A stretch of 64,000 nucleotides of DNA from Euglena gracilis (Eukaryota; Euglenida; Euglenophyceae; Euglenales), in the NCBI GenBank assembly GCA_039621445.1, contig CP154956.1, positions 2,269,873-2,333,872 of the forward strand, written 5' to 3'. Under the pieces are notes generated by a model. It was not told the origin of the DNA. It saw only the letters and a list, made by a program, of their open reading frames with translations, and did no database searches. The position numbers and the translations under genes were made by a program. Shown piece after piece: positions 54,231-64,000 of this stretch (positions within the stretch are counted from its first letter, which is position 1; every line of letters begins with the position of its first letter).

Positions 54231-55565
54231 TGGGCACGAATCAGCCTTTTTGGCTCGTGGAGGAGAAACGGAAATTGTCCCCCTCACACAATTTTCAGCC
54301 CCCCCCTGTGGAAATGGAGATGGAGGGGGGAAACAAAGATCCTTGGAAAGAACGTGCAAGGAGGAGAGTGAACAAAATAACTCAGTTTGAGGTGCTTGGC
54401 GAAGAATGTTTTCAATTTCCCTGGGCAAAGTTGGAAAAAAATTCAGATCCCCAGATCCAAAAGTGGAAACCGCTTTCGTCAAAAGTGATCAAAATTCAGC
54501 GGGACTCCGGCCCAATTTTACTTTGGACAACAGCGCCAAAACTCAAGAACATTTTGACGAGAAATCACCAGTTTTGGGTTTGGAAAACTCAAATCAAACG
54601 CCGTTTCAGGCAGTTTTGCTGAAAATTCAAGGATTTGCTGAAATTTCCACTTTGGTTATTGGGATTGAGCGAAGCTTTTCTCAATTGGAGGGTCTCAGAA
54701 CTTTCAAACGAACACAATCCCAGTTTACTGCGGAAGGGGGGCAACGTGGACAGTTTTTTCCCCCAGCCCATATCACAGGCCGCAAATTTTGTTTTCACTC
54801 CCCGGGAAGGGAGACCCCCAAGCCCGGCGTCGCTGTGGTGGCGGCGTCCGGGGGCCCACTACCCCGCACCGCTGTGGTGGCGGTGCAGGGGGGCCAGCAG
54901 CACCCAGCACAACGACAGCAACCCCAAGCAGCAGCTATTTGTTGGGTTTTGGATTTTTGGGTAGGAGGTGTGGGCGGCGGGAGGTGGCCTGGCGCCTGCG
55001 CACTGGAATTAGCGAATATTCTGCCCCATTCCGCTACTTTTTTTGCCTGTGTACTTTTCCCCCCAGGTTCTCTCTTCCGAATGTTTCATTCAAAGAATTG
55101 TGCATGCTGAAGGAAGGAATATCAAAAATTCAACCTGATTTCAAGGAAACAATTGCCCAAGAATTTCAAAAAGTCAATCCGGAAGGTCAATCAAAAAGAA
55201 AGAGTTCAAATTCAAAAAAAGGAAGAGCAGGCGGCGCTGGGAATCAAGGTGAAGGTGTTCTTCCGTCCCCCCCCGCTACCCTTTTTTCAATTCAATCCAG
55301 GCTTTTCCTCCCCCCCCCCCCTACTGCTTCAGAGGCACCCCCAAGGAGTTGGCCAAAAATACCGTTCCCCTCCCCAATTTTTGAATTATTTGGCTGCCGG
55401 AACCCAGGTTCTGGCTGAATTCAGGGACCGAAAGACACAAAAAAAGGGAATTTTTGGGGCGCGTGTGCCTATTTTTACCGGAGCGCCGGGTGACTGTTTT
55501 CCCCCACTGGGCCTGCCGGGGAGCCCATTCCGTGCACGGTCACCGAACCGGCGAGAGGGGAAAAC
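54231..55565 (+). other. region that should contain the 5' LTR of G
   Basis: The LTR must end at 55565 because the primer-binding site follows. Its start cannot be fixed without the 3' LTR, which lies beyond the window. No gene is seen. Confidence 0.45.
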
Positions 55566-55577
55566 TGGTAGCAGAGG
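55566..55577 (+). other. primer-binding site of G
   Basis: TGGTAGCAGAGG is fully complementary to the last 12 bases of eukaryotic initiator tRNA-Met (CCTCTGCTACCA). It fixes the 3' edge of the 5' LTR at about 55565. Confidence 0.85.
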
Positions 55578-55634
55578 CTTGTTCGTTCTACGTTTTCCAT
55601 CGAAGGCCATTTTCTCAAGTGCCTTCTTTTTGAA

Positions 55635-58600
55635 ATGCAAAGCGTGCACACCTCCCCAGAATTTTCCACACACGAAGAGGCTACGGCCCACCGGGACACA
55701 GACAGGATGCCAACCTTTGCGGCGGACTCTGAAGTGGTAGCCCCCACCGCAAGTCTTTCCGATAGCCCTCGGGAAGCGCAAGGAAACACCCCGAAAAGAT
55801 ACCCCCGATCCACTGCCCCATCCCCACTCCCATCCCTACAATCCCCGTTCCCGCGCTCCCAGCCCCACCCCAACTCCCACTCATCCCCCTCCAATCCGAG
55901 TCCCTAGTCGATAGCCCTCGAGACTCGTCCCAAGTTCCCCTCCTGTTCCCGAAATCAGCCAAGCCCCAGAGCTGGGACCCGACCCCCTGGCTACCACCCG
56001 GGGCTCCACCCTCAGCATTTCCCCGGGACCCCACCCTTCCCCCAGCTGATCCCTTCCCTGCCCTTCCCGTTCCCGTTCCCGTCCGAGGTGCCCCACCTGT
56101 GGGGCGTCCCGGAGCTGCAGAGTGAGCGGGCCTTCGCTGGCCTGCCGGTGCCCGTGCCCAGCCCCGGGCCACCGAGGAGCCCTGATGAGGGCATGCGGGC
56201 CATCACATATCACCCCGCCCACGAGCTGGGCCCCGGCGAGTCCGAGGGCCGAGACGGGATCCCCGTCCTCGTGGCTGGCCTGATCCCATCTGTGCATCCG
56301 TTCCTGCAGTCTGCTCTGCCACCTGTACCGGTGGCAGGGCCCTCGCCGTCGCAGATGGCGTCGTCGTCCAGCCAAGCAGCCATCGCCGCGCCGGTGGGAG
56401 TTCCGCCTCCCTACCGGTCCCCCAGCGAACACCCGAGCACCACCGCCGTGCACCCGCACTTCCGCACCCCCCCATCCTCGGTCCGGCCGCACAAGGTGCC
56501 GCGGCTGGGCCTCTCCGATGACGAAGGAGATGACGAGGGTGAGAAAGAAGGTGAAGGTGATCAACAACGCCGGGGAGAAGGTCCTCGTGAGGACGACAAG
56601 GAGTGGCTGGCGGGCGCAGACCAGAGCGAGATGTACGACACCGAGGAGAAGCCGGACGAGACCATGCAGGGCCCCCCCCGAGTGGGAGGCTGCATACGCT
56701 GCGTTGCAGGCGCGGATGGACCGCCTCTGCAACACCGTCGACTTCATCGGCTCCAAGGCGAAGGAGATGTGGGACAGCTGGGCGGCCGTGCAAATGGCCG
56801 CCGCTGTGAAGGACAAGGTGGACGAGCAAGGAGTGGCGGTACAAGAGATGAAGAAAAGGATGGCGGCCCAAGAAGGGGCCCACGTGGACCTGATGGAGAA
56901 CGTGGTGAAGGTGACGGACGACATCGTCAGACTACATCAAGGAATATCACAACTCCACAAGCTCATGCCCATGGTGGCCACGGCGGAGAAGCGGATGACA
57001 AGAGTGGAGAAGTACACCCACGACGCGCTCGGAGACTTCGGAGAAGAATTCCGAAGGATCCGGGCGAAGGTGAAGGAGGCGGAAGACAACGCCGCGGCCG
57101 CGGTGATGGCGGTGAAGAGCGGCGTACCGACGAGTGGACTAGCCGAGCTGGTGGAGGTGGCGCACCTCAAGGCCGCCGTGCAGGAGCTGCTGCAAGAGAA
57201 GGAGCGGCAGCGGGCCGAGAACGTCCAGCTGCAGGGGAAGCTCAACGCCGTCGAGGTGCAGATGGCCGCCTTCAGCGCCAGGGTGGAGGCGACTGCGGTG
57301 GCGCAGGGCAAGGCGGTGGAGGTGACGCCGCGCCTGGTGGAGCAGCTGCAGTATCAGCAGGCCGAGAACGCCTGGCTGAAGGAGCAGGTCAAGTTCCTGG
57401 TGGCGCAGGTGTCCTCCCTCACCACCAAGGTGGAGGCAGCCGCGGCCAAGGAGCCAAAGGCTGCTGAGCTGCCGCCGCTGATCGTGGGGAGGATCCAGAA
57501 GGTGGAGACGGAGATCCAGAAGATGGAAGCCCAAGCCCAAGGGCTGACCGTGGCCGTGCAACGGCTCGCCGCGGACAGCCCCGGTGACAGGATCCGGGTG
57601 GTGGAGACCGAAGTGCAGAAGGTGAACGTCCAGACGCAAGCCATGGTGATAGCCGTGCAGCGGCTGGACCAGATCGTCTCGAAGGTGATCGTATCCTCCC
57701 AAGCCAAGGCGGTGCCGGCCATGCCTGCCAAGGCTCCGCCACCCCCGGCCGAGCAGCAGCCGGTGCCGGTGGCCAGGCAGCAACCAGTGCCAGAGGTGAG
57801 AACGGTCCAGATGGAGAAGCCCATGCAGGAAGAGTCCATGGTGCAGGAGAAGCCGTCGTCCACCCTCCGACCAGCTCTCCGGCGGGTCCGGAAGCAGGCC
57901 GCGGCGGGAGGGGGCGGGGTGCCGTCCCTTTCCATCGCCCGCCTGACCACACCGTCCACCCTCCCCGTCGCCAGCGCGTCCGCGGTGCGAGAGGTCCGCA
58001 TCGCCCCGGTGCAGGCCCAGCCAGCGGCCCTCCACTTCCTCCCGGCGCCGCTGGTGGACTCCCTCATCGGCCTCCACCCGGGCCGGTTCTCCGGGCATCC
58101 GGAGGACTGGCCGCAGTGGCGGAGGCGGTGGCTCCTGTTCCTTCGGGAACTCGAGCAGGCGTGGCCATCCATCACGTCAGCTCAGCGCCTCGCCATGTTC
58201 CGCGCGGCTTTGGACGAGGCCACGGTGCTGATGCTGGACGAGGAGATCGAGACCAAAGGAGAGGTGTTTGCCGTGCTGTTCGCGGAGGTGGACCTGGCGA
58301 ACGGCGGCGAGGACAAGGAGGTCCTGCGGCGGCGAATGAGGAAGCTGAAGCTCGTGACGAGCGGGAAGCTGACCGAGAAGTCCTGGAGGGAGTACTACGC
58401 GCAGATGGCGTCCATGGCGAGGCAGGTGGGCATGGAGGAGGAGGAACTGGGGAAGCTCCTCGTGGAGGCCATGCCCCTCCACCCCTGGCGCCGGAAGGTG
58501 GCGCAGGAGGAGGACAAGCAGGTGGACCACCGGTCCATTGTGCTGGAGGGCCTGCCGATGGACACGACGGTGGAGGAGGTGAAGGAGATGATCAAGCAAG

Positions 58601-59325
58601 AGACCACGGTGGCCCCCGCCTCGGTGCGGAAGGCGGGACGCCGCTTCGTCGTGGTGCCAGTGGGCGACGAGCACCGCACCCTGGTGAAGGCCGTGAACGA
58701 CCGCCAGCGGCTCGAGGGCGGCAGCATCGTCACGGTGATGACCGACTCGTGCGATCTACCGGCGAAGTACATCCACAACCTCATGGTGAGATGGCTGCGG
58801 ATGGAGGCGAAGATGGCCCCCGAGAAGGAGAAGGAGATCCCAGAGAAGCGGCCGGTGCCACGGTGGCAGCGGGATGTGGAAGTCGACGACACCACCGAGG
58901 AGCCGTACATCCAGGAGGTGGAGAAGACGAACGTGCCGCCGAAGAAGGAGAAGCAAGCGCAGCAACCACGTCCGCCGACGCCGCCGGTGCCCACACCCCA
59001 AGGCAAGGGACAAGGCCAAGGGGAACGTGGGTACCCGGAGCAGTGGTCATCGAGCCCATGGACGAGTGACGAAGGAAAAGGAAAGGGTGGATACCAAGCC
59101 GAGCAGTGGTCATCGAGTGCATGGCAAGGAAATGAAGGAAAAGGAAAAGGTGGTGCGTACCAAGGCGAGCAGTGGACATCGAATGCCCCAAGACAAGACG
59201 AAGGCAAAGGAAAAGGCAAGGCGAAGGGTGGAGCCAAAGGAGATCAAGGAAAAGGAAAGTCCAAAGGCAAAGGCAAGGACGGCAAGAGCAACGTCTCGGC
59301 CGTCCAGGAGCAGTATCATGAGTGA
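55635..59325 (+). pseudogene. gag: Gag of G: coiled coil, capsid-like domain, RRM-like module, Gly-Lys tail
   Basis: A Met at 55635, 57 bases after the primer-binding site, starts a frame stopped by TAG at 55905 but open again to about 56690. A C8 run at 56672-56679 (seven C would keep frame) moves reading to the long 56518-59325 frame. Within its 935 residues: coiled coil (about 60-420), capsid-like LHPGRFSGHPEDWPQWRRRW (about 520) and EKSWREYYAQMASMARQ, RRM-like SIVLEGLPMDTTVEEVKEM...RRFVVVPVG...GGSIVTVM (about 672-745), and a tail repeating EQWSSS and GKGKG (850-935). No zinc knuckle. Confidence 0.85.
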
Positions 59326-59529
59326 CGGGGCCGCCCAGGCCCAGGGATGGGGGTCTGGGCCGGCCGTCAAATCCCAACGCCAGCGTGAGCGTGAGGGCAA
59401 TCACCCAAGAGCCCCGCACGCCCCCCAGGCCCAGCAAGCCCCAAATCTCCCAAGGAGGGGAGAGACCGTGCCCTGGAAGCACACGGTCAAGGCGGGGCTC
59501 ATCAGATTTCGACAAACAACTACTGGTCC

Positions 59530-60370
59530 GTGCTACAGAAGAAGTCCCGTCGTTCCGAGCAATCGTCTGCGGCGCGACCGGTCTCGTCTGCGCAGTCCTC
59601 GCCCCCCGCCAAGCCAGCAGCGCCCGTGCAATCGTCTACGCAGCATCGTGCCACCGCGACGCCCCCAGCCCGGCAGCAGCAGAAGCGAGCACCGCGCCAG
59701 ACCGCACCAAGCCGGACGACGCTGACCCCGCCATCAGCAGCGCCGTCAGCGGCACCACGTTCCGCACCCGCAGCAACCAGCGCCCCGCTCCCCCCGCAGA
59801 GCGCACCGTCCTCCCGGGCGGCACCGAAGCCGGCCGCATCGTCACCGACAACCTCGACGCCAAAGAGGTGGGCACTGGACCTGTTCTCCGGAACGGGTTC
59901 GGTGAAGCGGGCGCTGGAGAAGCTCGGCTACTCTGTCGTCTCGGTGGACGCCGACCCGCGGTGGAAGGCGGACAAGACGGTGGACGTGCGGCGCTGGCGG
60001 TACTGGGAGGAGTACTGGCCCGGTGACTTCGAGCTGGTCGCCGCCTCGCCGCCGTGCACCGAGTACTCCAGCGCGATGACGACCAGGAGGCGGCGGCTGC
60101 GGAAGGCTGACTTCCTGGTCCGCAAGACGGAGGAGATCATCGCCTGCCTGCGGCCGTCCCTGTGGTGGCTGGAGAAGCCCGCTATGGGAAACTCCGCCAC
60201 CGCAAGGTCGTGGAGGACATGCAGTACGTCGACGTGGACTACTGCATGTTCGAGGCGTCGGGCTATCGCAAGCCCACACGCTTCTGGATCGCGGACTCCA
60301 TGGCCCCCATGCAGGACATCGTGTGCGACGGCCAGTGCGAGAACCTCGTGGAGGAGCAAGATGGACGACG
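59530..60370 (+). pseudogene. G DNA cytosine-C5 methyltransferase domain
   Basis: A Pro/Ala/Ser-rich lead of about 110 residues precedes ALDLFSGTGSVKRAL (near residue 115), VVSVDADPRW, ASPPCTEYSSAMTTRRRR with the catalytic Cys, and WWLEKP (E1 has WWIENP). One C is missing near 60178, so the rest (GKLRHRKVV, VDVDYCMFEASGYRKPTRFW) is in the frame that continues into protease. The domain matches E1 in order and spacing. No target-recognition domain is seen. Confidence 0.85.
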
Positions 60371-62459
60371 ACATCATCGACGGCAGCTGGGTGGGGCATC
60401 CCAGCAGCGCGGCACCCGAGAGCAGGCGTATCGCATTCCCGAAGGTGTAGTCCGATACCTGTGCGAGCGCACCCCACCAACCCGCCAAGCAGCCGTGCCG
60501 CCTAGCATGATACCGCCGTCGCCGGCACCCGCACCCGCACCCGCGTCCGCCACCGCACCGCCAAGCCGGACGGCGCTGCCCCCGCAAGCAGCGGCGCTGT
60601 CCCAAGCCCCGCGCCAACGACCGCCATCGTGCACCCGCCAAGCATCGTGCACCCCCGCCGAGCCGCACAACGATCCACCCGCCGAGCCCGTCACCACCGC
60701 CGCCGACGAGCCCCACCCCCCGCGGAAGGTCCACAAGGTCACCGTGCGTCCGTGGCAGTACCGCCCCAGCCGGCCCTTCCAGGTGGGCCGCATGGAGAGG
60801 CGGGGCGGCAGCTACCAGCTGATGCTGGATGTGGTCATCGAGATAGACGGCCGGGAGGAGAAGGCGAAGGCCCTCATCGACACGGGGGCGCAGACGTCGC
60901 TGATCCGTCGGGACTTGTTCCCGAACGGACGTTTCCGCCGCAGCGAGCGGCCGCTGCTGCTGCGGACCGTGAACGGCGACCTGCTGGCGGGCGGCAGCAA
61001 AGAGGCGGACGTCCTCCTGGTGTTCAACGCGAGGAGCGAAGGAGAGAGGAGTGGAGGAGTGAAGAGGTGGCACAGCCAGATCACCGTCCATGACGGTGAT
61101 ATAGGGTGTGACCTGATTCTGGGTTACCCCTGGCTGAAGGAGCACAGGCTGGATGTGCAACCCTGGCGGGATGCGCTCCAGCTCCACGACGACCCCCGAT
61201 GGGTCATCGCCGGCACCGAAGCAAGCGAGATCGCAGCGCTAAGCACACGCACCCACGCGACCGTCCGAGCACGCAGCCCGTCGCCGTTGCCCCGCACGCC
61301 GTCCGAAGTGGAGGAGGAGATGGAGGCCGAGGTGAGGAAGATGAGGCTCACCGTCGGGGTCAACGGCCCCGACGGAGACGAGGAGGACGAGGCCCTGGAC
61401 GCCGAGGAGGAGGCAATGGTGGCCAAGGTGCTGATCGACGCGGCCAAGGAGGCGAAGGAAGTCCGTGGGGTGGTCACGGCCGAGGCGGAGGAGCAGCATC
61501 CGCTGGCCGTCCAGCTGCGCGCCGAGATGCTCAAGGAGTTCGAGGGCCGCGTCTTCTGCGACCGCGTCCACCCCGATCCGCCGCCCCGAGGCCAGCACGG
61601 GATGGCGGTGCTGCGCCTCAAGCCAAACGCCCAGCCGGTGGTGGGGAGGGTGATCCACCTGAAGGGCGAGCGGCTGGAGGCGCTGCGGGAGATGGAGGAG
61701 GAGTGCCGCCGCGACCGGAAGGTGGAGCCGGGCCGCGGCCCGTGGCGGGCGGCGGCCTTCCCGATTCGGAAGAAGAACGGGAAGTGGAGGATGGTGTGTG
61801 ACTACGCGGTGACGAACCTGCAGATCATGGCGGACAGCTACCCCTTGCCCTTGACGGAGGAGATCGTGGCGGAGCAGGCGAAGTGTACCCTCTTCAGCAC
61901 CATCGACTTGCGGGACGCGTTCCACCAGGTGGCCTTGGCGGAGGAGAGCCGACCGGTGACGAACGTCCAGCTGCCGGGTGGGCTCTTGCAGTGGCGTGTG
62001 GTCCCGCAGGGGATCAACTTCGGGCCCGCCCTCCTGCAGCGGGACATCGACGCCACCTGCGCGGCGGTGAAGGCGCACTCCCGCCCGTACTTTGACGACA
62101 TCATCGTCAGTACGCGGCAGGGAGCGGACGAGACGGACGAGGAGTTCTACCAGAAGCACGCCCGAGACGTCCGTGAGACGTTGCTGGCCTTGGAGAAGGA
62201 CAGATGGGTCAGCGACAGCCGCAAGGTCAAGCTCTTCATGAGGCAGGTCGAGTTCGTGGGGCATGTCCTGGGGCACGGCAGGAGGGCGCCTGCCCCAGGC
62301 AAACTGTCGGCGGTGCAGCACTGGCAGCTGCCGCCGACGGTCAGCAGTCTCCGCGCGTTCCTCGGCGTCTGCAATTACTATGCGGGCTACGTGAGACTCT
62401 ACGCGGAGCTTGCGGCGCCGTTGCAGGAGAAGCTGAAGTTGCCGAGGGAGCTGACCTAG
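60162..62459 (+). pseudogene. pol: G protease and reverse transcriptase
   Basis: One frame of 765 residues. MTase tail, AYRIPEGVVRYLCE and a Pro/Ala linker come first. Protease: KALIDTGAQTSLIRRDLFP near residue 239 and IGCDLILGYPWL. An acidic linker with EVRGVVTAEAEEQHPLAVQL follows. RT: GKWRMVCDYAVTN, LFSTIDLRDAFHQV, PYFDDIIVSTR (YFDD near residue 644), LRAFLGVCNYY. MTase, protease and RT lie in a single frame here, unlike E1 and E2. It ends at a TAG (62457) where E2 has Lys (ELAKAGGKH). Confidence 0.9.
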
Positions 62460-64000
62460 GCGGGATCCAAGCACCCGGTGGTGTGGACGGAGCAGGAGAA
62501 GGAGGCATTCGACAAGCTGAAGAAGGCCCTCGTCGCCGACCTGGAGCTGTACCACATCGATCCAGCCAATCCTTCGTCCTGCGCACCGACGCGTCGGACT
62601 ACGCTATCGGAGCGGTGCTGGAGCAGTTCCGGAACATCGACGGCGTGCCGCGGGTGGAGGACCTGCGGCCGGGGGCCTCCGTCCCGGTGGCCTTCATGTC
62701 CCGGAAGCTCACCGAGTGGCAGCGCCTTCGGTGGGATGTCCGGGACAAGGAGACCTATGCCGTGGTGGCCGCCCTCGACAAGTGGGCGGGACAACGAGAT
62801 CCTCGTCCTGACCGACCACCGCAGCCTGGAGTCGTAGTATAAGGAGTACGTCGCCGGAGTGGGCCCGCAGGGGAGGCGGGCTAGATGGCATGCGAAGCTC
62901 AACGAGTTCCGCATCACCGTGGTGCACCTCCCCGGCGAGACCAACGTGGTGGGCGATGCCATGTCTCGCTGGGCCTACCCGGCCTCACAAGGCTGGCGCG
63001 ACACCTCGTGGCACGGCACCGAGGCCGACACGAAGGAGATGAAGGCCCACATCCTGGAGGAGAAGCTGCGCGAGAAGTCCACCCCGAAGGCGGTTCATCC
63101 CGAGGACGAGGAGACCAAGGCGGAACAGGTGGAGAGGTCAACCCTGAAGGAGGGGAGAGACCTGGCCGTCATCCAGCTGTTCCCGCTCCAGTCATTCGCC
63201 GCGGTCCCGTCAGCGTCCCACAACGCCGTCACCACGCGCAGCCGCCTCGACACGCAGCGCAACGCCCGAGATGACCCAGCAGACGCCCCGCACGGTACGC
63301 GGTCCGAGCACCCACGCGAGATGCACCCGGCAGCCTTGTCTCCCGCGGCCGCAGCAGTCCCACCGTCGGCATCGTCTGCGGCAGTCCCACCGTCTGCGTC
63401 GTGCATCGCATCACCAGCGTCCGTGCCAGCACCATCATCCAACGCGCCATCGCCAGTCCCATCACCAGCACCGCAGTCCACCGCACCGCAGTGTATCGCA
63501 CCGTCCGCAGCGCCCACAGCCGGGGTGTCATCACCGGCCATGCCCGTCCCAGCGTCCGCAGCCGGTGTGCCGTCACCGGCCGCGTCGGTCCCGTCTGCAG
63601 TGCCCTCAGCGGGTGTGCCGTCAACCGCTGATCCCGTGCCCGGGCAGCCTGACCTGGACATCAACGTCTTCGACATGGACTGGAGCAAGGCGTATGCGGT
63701 GTGCCCGCGCTGGAAGCCCGTCTGGGACCAGGCCCACAACGGCCCGGGCTGGCCCAGCGGGTTCCAGCTGGTGGATGGGCGGCTCGTCTCGGCGGGGAGG
63801 GGGTGTGTGCCGAGCGGGCTGCTGGCGGAGGTGCTGAGGGAGCAGCACTCGGTCTCCGGCCACGTTGGCGGGGACTGGCTGGTGGAGGAGGCCGAGCGCA
63901 CCTACGTCTTCGCGGACCGGATGGAGGCGGCGAAGGTGGCCGGCGGGCTGCAGCGGACGTGCCCGGTGTGCCAGGCCACCGAGCACCCGCACCAGCCGCT
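62460..64000 (+). pseudogene. pol: G RNase H, linker and start of integrase (cut by window end)
   Basis: 62478-62570 is in frame (EKEAFDKLKKALVADLELYH). A missing base near 62570 moves SFVLRTDASDYAIGAVLEQF and WDVRDKETYAVVAALDKW to another frame. About 11 bases are lost after DKWA, and a TAG is at 62835. From 62838 one frame stays open to the window end: WHAKLNEFRITVVHLPGETN (end of RNase H), a Pro/Ser/Ala linker, then the integrase zinc finger QHSVSGH...CPVCQATEHPHQP. The integrase catalytic core is outside the window. Confidence 0.85.

Larger units (their letters stand above)
55566..64000 (+). mobile_element. G: divergent MTase-bearing Ty3/gypsy element (runs off the window)
   Basis: Primer-binding site, gag, MTase, PR, RT, RH and the beginning of IN, in the same order as E1. 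Protein similarity to E1 is clear but nucleotide similarity is low and the DNA is more GC-rich, so G is a separate family. Lesions: TAG in gag, one extra base in a C8 run, one missing C in the MTase, TAG codons and small deletions in RNase H. Confidence 0.9.

Noticed and set aside
53840-54622. 260-codon host gene
   Set aside because: The frame spans two copies of a 110-bp DNA repeat, has no domain word and has alternatives on the other strand.
59322-59725. Readthrough of the G gag stop into pol
   Set aside because: The MTase lies in the gag frame, but further TGA codons follow within about 60 bases, so simple readthrough would not reach it.

Overview
This window looks like nuclear DNA of a eukaryotic microbe, most likely an alga or other protist. 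It is almost entirely nested and broken LTR retrotransposons. I recognise no host housekeeping gene, no rRNA and no functional tRNA gene. Gag tails rich in Gly-Lys repeats and a cytosine methyltransferase (MTase) domain captured by Ty3/gypsy elements fit retroelement-rich algae such as dinoflagellates or charophytes, but the sequence does not prove the lineage.

Two unrelated Ty3/gypsy lineages occur. Lineage E/G has the order gag - DNA cytosine-C5 MTase - aspartic protease (PR) - reverse transcriptase (RT) - RNase H (RH) - integrase (IN), with a chromodomain-like IN tail in E1, the only copy here that includes it. Its copies are E3 (1-1941, minus), E2 (13771-17843, minus), E1 (21240-25987 plus 45748-50728, minus, split by a later insertion) and G (55566 to the window end, plus, a divergent relative). 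Lineage C is a chromovirus with 428-bp LTRs. Its copies are A (1942-3799, minus, truncated), B (4169-9011, minus, truncated) and C (28572-45367, plus, both LTRs present, 16.8 kb).

The centre is a three-level nest. E1 was split by a small LTR element F (321/322-bp LTRs at 25988-26309 and 45427-45747). F was then split by C, flanked by a 5-bp duplication GAATG. Removing C with one GAATG rejoins an F reading frame. By hand count the LTR pairs of C and of F each differ by about 2 percent.

Element C carries, between its integrase and its 3' LTR, a 5.4-kb reading frame (38598-44027, one in-frame TGA) for a roughly 1,800-residue protein I do not recognise: Gly-Lys tract, long disordered middle, C-terminal Cys/His cluster. 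A pyrimidine tract with CAG lies just before it and a GAG/GTAAGA donor-like site lies after gag, so a spliced env-style message is possible. The coding DNA of C, including this gene, is dotted with very short perfect hairpins with recurring A-rich loops. This gene and the hairpins are the most novel things here.

The rest is repeat sequence. Two copies of a 2.9-3.1 kb G-rich block (U) flank E2. tRNA-Val-like SINE units sit inside the protease region of E2 and E3. There are several minisatellites (9.37-10.35, 19.1, 26.3-27.4, 28.1, 46.6-47.6, 51.5 kb). Every retroelement open frame has at least one disabling lesion, so the window reads as a graveyard of fairly recent insertions, not a working locus.
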